32,158 bases of DNA. It comes from Candidatus Electronema sp. GTDB taxonomy: Bacteria > Desulfobacterota > Desulfobulbia > Desulfobulbales > Desulfobulbaceae. Made by a program: the position numbers and the translations under genes. Shown here piece by piece: positions 16,043 through 24,167 of this stretch. Position 1 is the first letter of the stretch; every line of letters starts with the position of its first letter. The notes under the pieces were generated by a model that did not search any database, was not told the origin of the DNA, and worked only from the letters and a program-made list of their open reading frames with translations. The stretch covers positions 1 to 32,158 of the forward strand of contig JAPEVH010000085.1 in NCBI GenBank assembly GCA_026645415.1. The letters run 5' to 3'.

Positions 16043-16094
16043 AGGGGCAAAAGCCGCCCGGCCTAAATCAGAAAACTGAAGACAAGGCAGACTG

Positions 16095-17474
16095 ATGATG
16101 ATCAGAAAAAACAGAAGTAAATTTAGCAGCTATTTTCGCTCCGCCAATGCAAAAGGTTTAGGCCGCTTGGCTATCCTTACCCTGCTCTTACTCTTAACCA
16201 CCGGAATCGTTGTTGCTGGATTGATTCTCTTTGAATTTGAACAACCGGTTGTTTCCGTTGATAAGGAAATTAAGTTTATTGGTGGGGCCATAGAGCTGCC
16301 TTTTCATGCTGCGGACCAAAAAAGCGGCATTAGCGAGATTGCCATCACGCTCTTGCAAAATGGCACATCGTATCCCTTGTTTGACCGACAGTTTCCTCGT
16401 CAAGCTTGGTTTTCCCAAGCTGGCCCTGCCGCAGTTCAGGAAACTGTAGCTATTGACGCAAAAAAATTGGCTCTCAAAGAAGGCACCGCAGAACTACTCT
16501 TAACAGTTCAAGATTTCTCTCTCCAACGTAATACAACTGAACTACATTTACCAGTAACTGTAGATAGTAGCATACCAAAAATAATAATTGATCATACACC
16601 AATGCAGCTCATGCCGGGCGGCAGCGGTATAGTGCTGTATAGCCTTTCTGAACCCTGCGAACGGCATGGCGCAATGATTGATGGGCGATTTTTTCAAGGT
16701 TATCCTGTTGCAGGGAAAAATAATCTTTTTATTGCCTATCTTGCTCTGCCTTGGAATAGCAGCAAATTAGAAGACACTCAAGTGATTGCTGTTGATCAGG
16801 CTGGAAACCAAGGTCAGGCTCCTTTTACGACGCATTTCAAAGCTGCGAAAGATAAAACAGATCGTATTAATATTTCGGATGGCTTCTTAGATAAGAAAAT
16901 TCCTGAATTCCAAGAAGCTTACCCAGATATGCAGGGAACAAATCTGGAAAAATATCTGTTTGTCAATAACAAAGTCCGGGTTAAAAACGCGGAAAAAATT
17001 GCAGCCACCTGTCAAAACATCTCCCCTGAGCAGCTTTGGCAAGATCGTTTTCTACGGATGCCAGGAGCAAAAAAGGCAGGTTATGCAGATCAGCGTACCT
17101 ATTATTATAAAGGGCAAGCTATTGACCATCAGACCCATCTTGGTATAGACATTGCTTCTACAGAACGGGCAGAAGTACGGGCTGCGAATCGAGGTCGGGT
17201 TATTTTTGCTGATTATCTCGGCATCTACGGCAACATGGTTATTCTTGATCACGGTCAAGGCGTTGCAAGCCTTTATTCACACATGAGCCGCATTGAAACT
17301 GCTGTCGGGAAAACTGTGGCTAAGGATGAATTGCTTGGTCATACCGGTACTACGGGTATGGCGGGCGGGGATCATCTTCACTTTGCGATGCTCATTCATG
17401 GCATTTTTGTCACCCCAAGCGAATGGTGGGATCAGCACTGGATTGATGTCAATATCAGTAAAGTGATCAAGTAA
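16095..17474 (+). CDS. Membrane-anchored M23 (LytM-type) peptidoglycan metallopeptidase
   Basis: The 459-residue protein starts with a basic tail and one transmembrane segment (about 24-46, LAILTLLLLLTTGIVVAGLI), which leaves the rest periplasmic. Residues about 50-240 form a strand-rich Ig-like region. The C-terminal LytM domain shows HLGIDIASTE (first His/Asp ligands, near 352-356) and GGDHLHFAM (His427-x-His429). All zinc-binding residues are present, so it should be an active DD- or DL-endopeptidase that trims peptidoglycan cross-links. The start is ATGATG; either Met is possible. The next gene, a LptF/G permease, starts three bases after the stop, so the two are in one operon. Confidence 0.88.
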   Translation: MMIRKNRSKFSSYFRSANAKGLGRLAILTLLLLLTTGIVVAGLILFEFEQPVVSVDKEIKFIGGAIELPFHAADQKSGISEIAITLLQNGTSYPLFDRQFPRQAWFSQAGPAAVQETVAIDAKKLALKEGTAELLLTVQDFSLQRNTTELHLPVTVDSSIPKIIIDHTPMQLMPGGSGIVLYSLSEPCERHGAMIDGRFFQGYPVAGKNNLFIAYLALPWNSSKLEDTQVIAVDQAGNQGQAPFTTHFKAAKDKTDRINISDGFLDKKIPEFQEAYPDMQGTNLEKYLFVNNKVRVKNAEKIAATCQNISPEQLWQDRFLRMPGAKKAGYADQRTYYYKGQAIDHQTHLGIDIASTERAEVRAANRGRVIFADYLGIYGNMVILDHGQGVASLYSHMSRIETAVGKTVAKDELLGHTGTTGMAGGDHLHFAMLIHGIFVTPSEWWDQHWIDVNISKVIK

Positions 17475-17477
17475 AAG

Positions 17478-18887
17478 ATGCGCCTGCCCCTATTGCTGTA
17501 TAGTTATATTGCTGCGGAGTTACTGGCACCTTTTTTTGCCAGCTTTCTTATTTTGTATGGTGTATTTTTTCTTGTCCGCCTGATTCCTCTCTTGGAAATC
17601 GTCTTGGATTTAGGCATCGGTTTTACTGACTTTATTCGTCTTTTTGCCTATATCTTTCCCCACATGCTACTTTATGTCATTCCCATGGCAAGCATGACAG
17701 GAGTGATCATTGGTTTTACCCGTCTGACCAATGAGCGAGAGATGCTGGCGTTTAAGACCTGCGGTATCAGTCTTCGACGGATGTTGCCACCAGTGCTGCT
17801 GCTTGCTACGGCAATTTCTCTCCTGACTGGCTATTTCTCTGTCCGTCTGATACCAGCTGGAGAGATTGCCATGCGCCAGCTCATGTATCAGCTCGCTAAA
17901 GAGAAAATAGACAAGGGGATTAAGGAAAAAAAATTCACTGAAGCCTTAGGCGAAGTAGTGGTTTATGTTGATAAGACGGACCAGAACGACCGCTGGAGCG
18001 GGGTGTATGTATCTGATATGCGAGGCCGTCAGCAGCCAATCATCATCATGGCCAAACGCGGGCACATGCAGGCAGATATTAGTAGAATGGCGGTTACTAT
18101 TGTGCTCGAAGATGGCACCTTACATACTACTGACGATGTAGATGGCCAAATTGTCCACTTCCGTCTTTATCAACTTCAGATTCCCTTGCAACCACCAACC
18201 CGCATTGATGGCGATGATGTTACGAAGTTAAGCAAGAGCAGTATGTCACAGGAGCAACTGCTGACCGCTGCCAGTCAGCCAGATGTGAATCCACAGGATG
18301 CTATCACCTTTATGACTGAATATCATCATCGGTTAGCTATGCCCGCAGGCTGTCTCATCCTCAGTCTGCTAGGTATCCCCTTGGGGCTACAAGCTGGGCT
18401 AGGTCGTCGAGCCGTAGGTTTACCGCTGGGACTAGCCTTTTTTGTCCTTTACTATATTATTGCTACGATGTTCCAAGTGATGGGTGAAGATAGGAGTCTG
18501 CCGGTCGCCGTTGCCATGTGGCTGCCAAACCTGATTTTTTCTGTTCTTACCTTATTTATCTTTCGCCGCGTTGAACGGGAACGTCCATTGATTCCTGAAT
18601 TCTTTACGTCAATGCTCAACCAGATAGTAGAGGTGTTGCTCCTCAATCCATGGAAAAGATTAACCCATCGCTGGAAAGGAAAACGTGGCACCATCCGTCG
18701 GCGACATGCTGGTGGGTTGCTCGTGCATGCTGACCCTGATAGTGGTCTTTTTCATCTCCCAGGTTGCAGGCAGTATCAGCAGCGAAGATCCTCTTTAGAG
18801 TTCCGCGATGTTCAGCTTGCCAGAAAAGCCGGATTTCGCCCCTGTCCTGTTTGCCAAGCAGCCGTAAAACAACATGAAGTTCTCTGA
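17478..18887 (+). CDS. LptF/LptG-family LPS permease with C-terminal zinc-ribbon-like tail
   Basis: The 469-residue protein has the family plan. Three transmembrane helices (about 10-35, 50-78, 98-122) precede a periplasmic jellyroll domain (about 130-270), and three more helices follow (about 285-310, 322-345, 352-372). LptF and LptG pair with LptB2 to lift lipopolysaccharide from the inner membrane into the LptC/A/D bridge. The motif TRLTNEREMLAFKTCGIS, which couples to LptB, is intact. Beyond the last helix a tail of about 85 residues ends with His426-x3-Cys430 and Cys456-x2-Cys459, the spacing and context (FHLPGC ... AGFRPCPVC) of an Ada-like zinc-binding module. LptF and LptG normally lack this. 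LptB, LptC and the second permease are not in the window. Confidence 0.88.
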   Translation: MRLPLLLYSYIAAELLAPFFASFLILYGVFFLVRLIPLLEIVLDLGIGFTDFIRLFAYIFPHMLLYVIPMASMTGVIIGFTRLTNEREMLAFKTCGISLRRMLPPVLLLATAISLLTGYFSVRLIPAGEIAMRQLMYQLAKEKIDKGIKEKKFTEALGEVVVYVDKTDQNDRWSGVYVSDMRGRQQPIIIMAKRGHMQADISRMAVTIVLEDGTLHTTDDVDGQIVHFRLYQLQIPLQPPTRIDGDDVTKLSKSSMSQEQLLTAASQPDVNPQDAITFMTEYHHRLAMPAGCLILSLLGIPLGLQAGLGRRAVGLPLGLAFFVLYYIIATMFQVMGEDRSLPVAVAMWLPNLIFSVLTLFIFRRVERERPLIPEFFTSMLNQIVEVLLLNPWKRLTHRWKGKRGTIRRRHAGGLLVHADPDSGLFHLPGCRQYQQRRSSLEFRDVQLARKAGFRPCPVCQAAVKQHEVL

Positions 18888-19809
18888 TACTGCTAAAAAA
18901 TATGGCCTCAAGATACTTGTGGCTGGACTTTTACTTTTATTGATTTTCCGTAGTGTTGATAGCAAAAGCACGACAGCAGCTATAGCAGCAGCCTCGCCTG
19001 TCTATCTTCTTGCCGCTTGTCTTTTGCAAATAGCCTGTAATACAGTTGCTGCCAGCCGCTGGCGACTGATTATGAGGCAACTTGGCTTCAAGCAATCAGC
19101 CAGCTTTTATCTGAAAAGTTATTTTAAAGGTGTTTTCTTTAACCAAGGACTGCCGACAAGTATCGGCGGTGATGGTGTCCGTATCTTGGACTGTGCCCGG
19201 AAAGGCGGTTCAACAGAGGATGCTTTTTTTGGTGTCTTTATTGATCGGATTGTTGGGCTAACCGGACTGCTCCTGCTGAATATCGCTGCCCTGCTCGCGA
19301 ATCACCATTTACTACCAGAAAATGTAGAATATCCGCTCCTCTTCATTCTTGCTGCCCTGACGACTGGTTTACTTCTGCTCTTTCTGTTCCGCAAATTTTC
19401 TTTTTTTGCTGCTGGTAAGTATCTCGGCTTTTTAGGTCGTCTCTCAGAACGTTATTTTCAGGTTTACTCATCCGTATCTTCGATCTCTGTCCAATTAGGT
19501 TTGTCCATCTTTATCCATCTCTTATCTATGGGCGGATTCTTTATGGTTGGTAAAGCTGTCGGCCTGAACTATCCTTTTCAAATTTACTTAACTTTAGTGC
19601 CCCCAGTTATTTTATTGACTATCTTGCCTATTTCACTAGCAGGTTGGGGTGTGCGTGAAGGGGCAATGGTTGGTTTTTTTCTGCTTATTGGAGCAGAAAA
19701 GGAAAAGGTACTCGCCTTTTCTCTACTCTGTGGCTTAATTATGCTCGCGGCATCTCTACCAGGTTTGTTAGTCTATCTAACTGAGAAGCAAACACAAACA
19801 GCACGCTAA
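18874..19809 (+). CDS. Flippase-like LPG-synthase-TM (UPF0104) membrane protein
   Basis: The 311-residue integral membrane protein has about eight hydrophobic segments from residue 12 onward. The family motifs are present: FFNQGLPTSIGGDGVRI near 90-106, FGVFIDRIVGLTGLL near 118, and PISLAGWGVREGAMVGFF near 250-267. These belong to the transmembrane domain of lysylphosphatidylglycerol synthase and AglD-like proteins, which flip lipids or lipid-linked sugars. There is no soluble transferase domain, so it is not MprF itself. The gene begins 14 bases inside the LptF/G reading frame, and its TAA shares a base with the next ATG (TAATG at 19807-19811). Placement between LPS permease and glycosyltransferase suggests an envelope-glycolipid role. 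Confidence 0.85.
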   Translation: MKFSDTAKKYGLKILVAGLLLLLIFRSVDSKSTTAAIAAASPVYLLAACLLQIACNTVAASRWRLIMRQLGFKQSASFYLKSYFKGVFFNQGLPTSIGGDGVRILDCARKGGSTEDAFFGVFIDRIVGLTGLLLLNIAALLANHHLLPENVEYPLLFILAALTTGLLLLFLFRKFSFFAAGKYLGFLGRLSERYFQVYSSVSSISVQLGLSIFIHLLSMGGFFMVGKAVGLNYPFQIYLTLVPPVILLTILPISLAGWGVREGAMVGFFLLIGAEKEKVLAFSLLCGLIMLAASLPGLLVYLTEKQTQTAR

Positions 19810-21038
19810 TGAACGTTGATACCATGCGGGCTGTGGACCGCTGGCTGGGCATTCCGCTCACCTTTCTTCTTACACAGTTCCTCCGTGTACAGAAAAATAG
19901 TACTCCTCGACCAATAGCTCCCATAAAACGAGTTCTCTTTATTGAGTTATCGGAAATGGGGTCAACCATCCTTGCTGATCCCGCTCTACGTAAGGCAAGA
20001 GCGCAGCTAAAGGCAGAAATATTTTTCGTTATTTTTGCCTGTAACCGGGCCAGCCTTGCTCTACTCAACACCATCCCGCCGGAAAACGTTTTCACCCTAC
20101 GCGAAACAGGCTTATTGGTGCTCGCTTGGGATACATTTCGTTTTCTCCGCTGGACACGACAGCAAAAAATAGACGCTGTCATTGATTTGGAACTATTCTC
20201 TCGCTTCACAGCCCTGCTGACTGGCGCAAGCGGAGCAGGCAAGCGAGTCGGGTTTTATCGCTTCTGTGGGGAAGGGCTTTATCGTGGTGAGATGCTCACC
20301 CATCGGGTGGCTTATAATCCACATCTGCACATTGCTAAGAACTTCATTGCATTGGTCAACAGCTTACTGACAGAGAAGGCTGAACTACCATACTCCAAAC
20401 AGGTCGTTCGTGATGAGGAAATAAACTTGCCAACGCTTAAGTTCGCAGAAGCAGAACTGGAGAGGATGCACGAGCGAGTGGCAAAATGTTATGCTGGATA
20501 TGATCGCACCCAGCAGCGGCTGGTTTTAATCAATCCTAATACCAGTGAAATGCTGCCTCAACGTCGCTGGATGCCAGAACGATATGTGGAGTTAATTCAG
20601 CGTATTCTTGCTGTTGCTCCAGATATTTTGGTGTTGATTACTGGTGCGCCTTCAGAGCAAGAGGAAGCAGCAGAGCGATGCCACGCAGTTAATAATAATC
20701 GCTGCATTAACTTTGCTGGAGCAGTGCGGTTGGCGGAGCTGCCGCTGCTTTACGCTATCGCGCTGCTCATGGTGACAAATGATTCTGGGCCAGGGCATTT
20801 TTCTTCAATCACAGCACTCCCTACCTTTGTCCTCTTTGGCCCTGAAACTCCGAAGCTGTACGGCTCACTGGGTAATTCCACGCCGATCTATGCTGGACTG
20901 GCCTGCTCACCCTGTGTTAGCGCAGCCAATCACCGCAAGACTCCCTGTACAGATAATAAATGTCTTCAGGCTATTACTGTCGATCAGGTCTTTACTGCCA
21001 TTACGTCGCTACTGCTACCTGATCACCAGTGTGGCTGA
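19809..21038 (+). CDS. Glycosyltransferase family 9 (heptosyltransferase-like)
   Basis: The 409-residue protein has the two-Rossmann GT9 layout: an N-terminal IKRVLFIELSEMGSTILADPAL near 40-60 and a C-terminal NPNTSEMLPQRRWMPERYVELI near 235. The ADP-sugar-binding stretch LMVTNDSGPGHFSSITALPT is near 325, followed by LFGPETPKLYG. GT9 enzymes add heptose to the LPS inner core on the cytosolic face. The N-terminal Glu in IELSEMG, where heptosyltransferases usually have the catalytic Asp (RxxxxGD), is a difference, so the acceptor or donor may not be the classical one. CSPC and CTDNKC near 360-380 could hold a metal. The 3' end overlaps the converging yitT-family gene by 16 bases. Confidence 0.85.
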   Translation: MNVDTMRAVDRWLGIPLTFLLTQFLRVQKNSTPRPIAPIKRVLFIELSEMGSTILADPALRKARAQLKAEIFFVIFACNRASLALLNTIPPENVFTLRETGLLVLAWDTFRFLRWTRQQKIDAVIDLELFSRFTALLTGASGAGKRVGFYRFCGEGLYRGEMLTHRVAYNPHLHIAKNFIALVNSLLTEKAELPYSKQVVRDEEINLPTLKFAEAELERMHERVAKCYAGYDRTQQRLVLINPNTSEMLPQRRWMPERYVELIQRILAVAPDILVLITGAPSEQEEAAERCHAVNNNRCINFAGAVRLAELPLLYAIALLMVTNDSGPGHFSSITALPTFVLFGPETPKLYGSLGNSTPIYAGLACSPCVSAANHRKTPCTDNKCLQAITVDQVFTAITSLLLPDHQCG

Positions 21039-21898
21039 TTACCGATTCGGTAGTTCATCACTTCTAACGTATTGCTGATAACTACAAAAGCGTTAGGATC
21101 AATGTTGCGAACGATTCGCTTGAGTTCACCGATTTCTGTAAAGGCAATAACTGCATAGAGAATATGTTCGCTACTGCGTTTATATCCTCCTTCACCTTTA
21201 ATAATTGTTACCCCGCGCCGAATATCTTTGAGAATTTCTTGAGATATTTTTTCCCATTCTTGAGAAATGATAAAAACAGATTTTCTTTGACTAAAACCAG
21301 TCACCACAATATTGATCATTTTTGAACCAACAAAGACGACTATCATAGTGTAGAGCACTGCTTCAATTGAATAGTACACTGAAATCAGCAGCATAACAAT
21401 ACAATTGACTGTCAAGATAGTGCTACCGATGCTGATCGAAAAGCGCTTTAGCAACATGACAGAAAGAATATCTGTACCACCTTGAGAGCCTGATGTGCGC
21501 AAACAAAGACCAGCACCTACGCCTTGAATAAGACCAGCAAGCAAGGCATTAAGCATTTTATCCTCAACCTGAAAATGGACAAATTTGATCGAGAGCAGAG
21601 CGAAGGTCAAGGTCAATGCACCAATGATACTGAAAACAAAAAATCTTCGTCCTACTGACATCCACGCCAGAACAAAGAGTGGAATATTAAAGAGAAAATA
21701 CAGCAGTCCTACATCAAAAGTAGGAATAATTTTGTGAATGATTAAGCAAATACCGGTAATACCACCAGTAAGAAAATTGTTTGGAATCAGAATGCTATTT
21801 GTCGCAATAGCGCAGAGCGTACTACCGATGCAGAGTTGAACAATGTCAATAATGAGCTGCGACTTGGAAAGAAAAATCGCTTGCGGTTTAGTATTCAT
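21023..21898 (-). CDS. YitT-family membrane protein (DUF161/DUF2179)
   Basis: The 291-residue protein has about five to six transmembrane helices in its first 205 residues, with the family blocks IPNNFLTGGITGICLI near 38 and LRTSGSQGGTDILSVML near 133. A cytosolic DUF2179 domain follows (about 210-290), containing GVTIIKGEGGYKRSSEHILY and NAFVVISNTLEVM. The family is widespread, and its transport substrate is not established. The length is complete. The ATG at 21898 has no good ribosome-binding site. A 33-base gap separates it from the small membrane protein gene upstream, so they may be co-transcribed. Confidence 0.9.
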   Translation of the reverse strand: MNTKPQAIFLSKSQLIIDIVQLCIGSTLCAIATNSILIPNNFLTGGITGICLIIHKIIPTFDVGLLYFLFNIPLFVLAWMSVGRRFFVFSIIGALTLTFALLSIKFVHFQVEDKMLNALLAGLIQGVGAGLCLRTSGSQGGTDILSVMLLKRFSISIGSTILTVNCIVMLLISVYYSIEAVLYTMIVVFVGSKMINIVVTGFSQRKSVFIISQEWEKISQEILKDIRRGVTIIKGEGGYKRSSEHILYAVIAFTEIGELKRIVRNIDPNAFVVISNTLEVMNYRIGNQPHW

Positions 21899-21931
21899 GA
21901 ATGCTGTATAAAGGAATAGAGGAAAAGAATA

Positions 21932-22192
21932 TCAGGAGGCTTTTTCTTCTGGTTGCTCTGAAGTCTCATCTTCCTCATCAGTAGCATCAAGCCCACTCGA
22001 TTTTTTCACCAAGGCTTTTTTGATTTTTTTTGATACGTCTTGATCTTTCAGCATAGCCTGCATGAGCCTGTCATCCAGATACGTCTGATTCTGCGACTGA
22101 GAAAAATAGCGGAGCTTCCAGATCAACCAAAGCAGTGACAGGATTAGCAGAGCTATCATGACAATAAAGAGAATCCACATCAGACCGTTCAT
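21932..22192 (-). CDS. Small single-pass membrane protein
   Basis: The 86-residue protein has one hydrophobic helix at about residues 4-27 (LMWILFIVMIALLILSLLWL). A Lys-rich segment follows (KKIKKALVKKSSG near 55-67), then a highly acidic tail (DEEDETSEQPEEK). GGAGG lies 10 bases ahead of the ATG at 22192. It is transcribed away from the tmRNA terminator, only 35 bases after it, so it depends on read-through or on a promoter I cannot see. I do not recognise a family. Confidence 0.7.
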   Translation of the reverse strand: MNGLMWILFIVMIALLILSLLWLIWKLRYFSQSQNQTYLDDRLMQAMLKDQDVSKKIKKALVKKSSGLDATDEEDETSEQPEEKAS

Positions 22193-22226
22193 AATGTTTC
22201 AGCCTCCAATTTTTTTTTGTGGATAT

Positions 22227-22262
22227 AAAAAAACCCGCTTACCGTTAATCGGCGGCGGGCTT
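22227..22262 (-). terminator. Rho-independent terminator of ssrA
   Basis: On the minus strand AAGCCCGC, then an inner CCG/CGG pair around ATTAA, then GCGGG, followed by seven T. It lies five bases after the encoded CCA end of tmRNA, as expected for its terminator. Confidence 0.88.
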
Positions 22263-22266
22263 ATCT

Positions 22267-22623
22267 TGGTGGAGGTGCCGGGAGTTGAACCCGGGTCCGA
22301 AAATACTCCCCTCCCGTATCTACATGCTTAGTTGCAAGTTCAATTTCGCAGGTGGCTATTACTCACAACAAAAATTGCCAACTGCTATCCTATTCAATCT
22401 CATCATCAGTTTCTAGGCATAACCGACAACCAGCCCGAAGAGTCGACGCTTTATTCCGGCCTTACAGGCGCGAGCCGGGAAAGCGGCACAGCAGGTTAAG
22501 CTGCCAGTGCGTAATTATAATCGTCTGCGATTATATTTAATGTTCCGTCTTTTTTACGAGCTGACAGAAGGCTCGGCATGCAACGGTAAGCTTACATATC
22601 CCCGTCGAATCCGTTTCACCCCC
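22267..22623 (-). ncRNA. ssrA: Transfer-messenger RNA (tmRNA)
   Basis: The 357-base RNA starts GGGGGUGAAACGGAUUCGAC and ends in CACCUCC-A-CCA, so the 5' GGGGGUG pairs with CACCUCC to make the alanine acceptor stem. The T-arm reads CCCGGGUUCAACUCCCGG, with the universal GUUCAA. The tag frame at 22528-22496 (minus) reads ADDYNYALAA and then UAA, the usual Ala-Ala end recognised by proteases. The resume codon is most likely GCA at 22528-22526. Together with SmpB it rescues stalled ribosomes and tags the unfinished chains. CCA is encoded. It is one continuous piece, with no sign of permutation. The 5' end lies 11 bases from the smpB stop. Confidence 0.97.
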
Positions 22624-22634
22624 ATATACTTTCT

Positions 22635-23084
22635 CTATTCATTATGGCGCAGCGTCCGCTGCATTTCGCGTTCGGACTGCTTTTCTTTCAAAGCTGCCCG
22701 CTTATCATACAGTTTTTTACCGCGAGCAAGGCCAAGTTCTACTTTAGCCATACCCTTATCTATAAAATATATCTTCAACGGAATAAGCGCAACCCCTTTT
22801 TCGTTCAGCTTGCCGATGAGCTTGCGAATTTCTTGCCGATGTAAGAGCAATTTTCGCACCCGTAGCGGATCAAATGGAGTATGAGTACAGAAAGAATACG
22901 GTGAAATATGAATATTATACAAAAATACTTCACCATTTTTTATGCTAGCATAGCCGTCTTTGAGATTGGCTCTTCCAGCCCGTAGCGATTTAACTTCCGG
23001 CCCTTTTAAAACAAGTCCGGCTTCCATAGTTTTATCAATATGATACTCGTGAAAGGCTTTTTTGTTTTTACAGACGATCTTCAT
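22635..23084 (-). CDS. smpB: SsrA-binding protein SmpB
   Basis: The 149-residue protein (ATG at 23084) binds tmRNA and places it in the stalled ribosome. A GTG directly upstream at 23087 would add one residue; AGGAA at 23089-23093 fits the ATG better. Family motifs are complete: [33 protein letters not shown] near 22-46, [15 protein letters not shown], and ALIPLKIYF...[15 protein letters not shown] near 100-130. The C-terminal tail [14 protein letters not shown] is the helix that enters the mRNA channel. It lies between mltB (12 bases upstream) and ssrA (11 bases downstream), so mRNA and partner RNA may share a transcript. Confidence 0.97.
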   Translation of the reverse strand: MKIVCKNKKAFHEYHIDKTMEAGLVLKGPEVKSLRAGRANLKDGYASIKNGEVFLYNIHISPYSFCTHTPFDPLRVRKLLLHRQEIRKLIGKLNEKGVALIPLKIYFIDKGMAKVELGLARGKKLYDKRAALKEKQSEREMQRTLRHNE

Positions 23085-23096
23085 CACAGTTCCTGC

Positions 23097-24140
23097 TTAC
23101 GGTTTGCGGAAGGCTTCTGCCAGCTCAGTCACGGCCATTGCATAAAAATTGGAATGATTGTATTCGGTAATTGTCTGGAAATTCGGATAACCAGCCACAT
23201 AGCGAAATTTGTAGGGTGACTGCTGCGGGTTCAGTTCCAGCTCGACAATGGACAGATCCCGTCCACCCGGTGACGGCGGAATATCTGCCTGCTGCCGGTC
23301 ACGGACTGTCCGCCAAGCAACTCGGCCTTTGCGACCCTTGTTCATCGCCGTAATCAGGCTTTTATTCTTCAGCTCATGGCCGAGTTCGGCGTACATCGGA
23401 GCGTCCAGCGTCCAGCCGTGCCGCTGGAGATAATGGGCAATCGAAGCCAACGCATCAGGGACTGACTTCCAGAGATCACACTGTTTATTGCCGTCAAAAC
23501 TTACCGCATACGAGCGAAACGATGAAGGCATGAATTGTGCCTGACCAAAGGCACCAGCATAGGAGCCATTGACTTGGTGCGGATCAATATCATTTTCCTT
23601 GCAAAGGAGGAGAAAATCGACAAGCTGCTTGCCGAAGAACTCAGAGCGTTTCGGATAGGCATCAAATAAGGTATTCAGAGTTTTGAAGATATTAAAATCA
23701 CCCTGATTCGTGCCATAGCGGGTTTCCACTGCCCAGATAGCGACGATGATCTCTCGGTCAACCCCGAATTTTTGTTCAATCCTGTCTAACAGCTGTTTAT
23801 GTTCCTTGAGTTTCATCTTGCCGGTGAGAATATTCTGCGGGGTGATGAAGAGAGGAAAATATTGATAGTAGGGCTTGGCCTCCCACGGCCGATCCATCAA
23901 TTCCAATACCCGTTTGGAGATTGTTGCGCCCTTGAACAGCTGTTCAAGCTCCTGTGCGCTGAAGTGGTGCTTCCGTTCTAATTCCCGAAAAAGCTGTTTG
24001 TACTTGGCTTGGCGGAGATCAATAACCTGATTATCCTCTACCAGATCGGCAGCCTTGGGTTCCTTAGCTGAAGCAGCAATAGGCAGGACAAATAGGGCTG
24101 CTATTAGCAGAAAAGCAGAAAAACGAAGCAATATGCGCAT
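23097..24140 (-). CDS. mltB: Lytic murein transglycosylase B (MltB family)
   Basis: The 347-residue protein has a signal peptide (basic MRILLRF, hydrophobic core to about 20, cleavage after AASA). There is no lipobox Cys, so it should be soluble or loosely attached in the periplasm, unlike the E. coli lipoprotein. The SLT_2 catalytic Glu is in IIVAIWAVETRYGTNQG, near residue 142. SYAGAFGQAQFMPSSFRSYA near 193-212 and the SVPDALASIAHYLQRHGW helix are characteristic. It cleaves peptidoglycan glycan strands to 1,6-anhydro ends. A peptidoglycan-binding domain is absent. The gene lies between a DHH phosphoesterase and smpB in one minus-strand run with small gaps. Confidence 0.93.
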   Translation of the reverse strand: MRILLRFSAFLLIAALFVLPIAASAKEPKAADLVEDNQVIDLRQAKYKQLFRELERKHHFSAQELEQLFKGATISKRVLELMDRPWEAKPYYQYFPLFITPQNILTGKMKLKEHKQLLDRIEQKFGVDREIIVAIWAVETRYGTNQGDFNIFKTLNTLFDAYPKRSEFFGKQLVDFLLLCKENDIDPHQVNGSYAGAFGQAQFMPSSFRSYAVSFDGNKQCDLWKSVPDALASIAHYLQRHGWTLDAPMYAELGHELKNKSLITAMNKGRKGRVAWRTVRDRQQADIPPSPGGRDLSIVELELNPQQSPYKFRYVAGYPNFQTITEYNHSNFYAMAVTELAEAFRKP

Positions 24141-24167
24141 AATAAATAAGGGGTGAAATCGAAAAAA

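Noticed and set aside
18874-19809. Call as full MprF lysylphosphatidylglycerol synthase
   Set aside because: Only the membrane domain is present; the soluble aminoacyl-transferase domain is missing.
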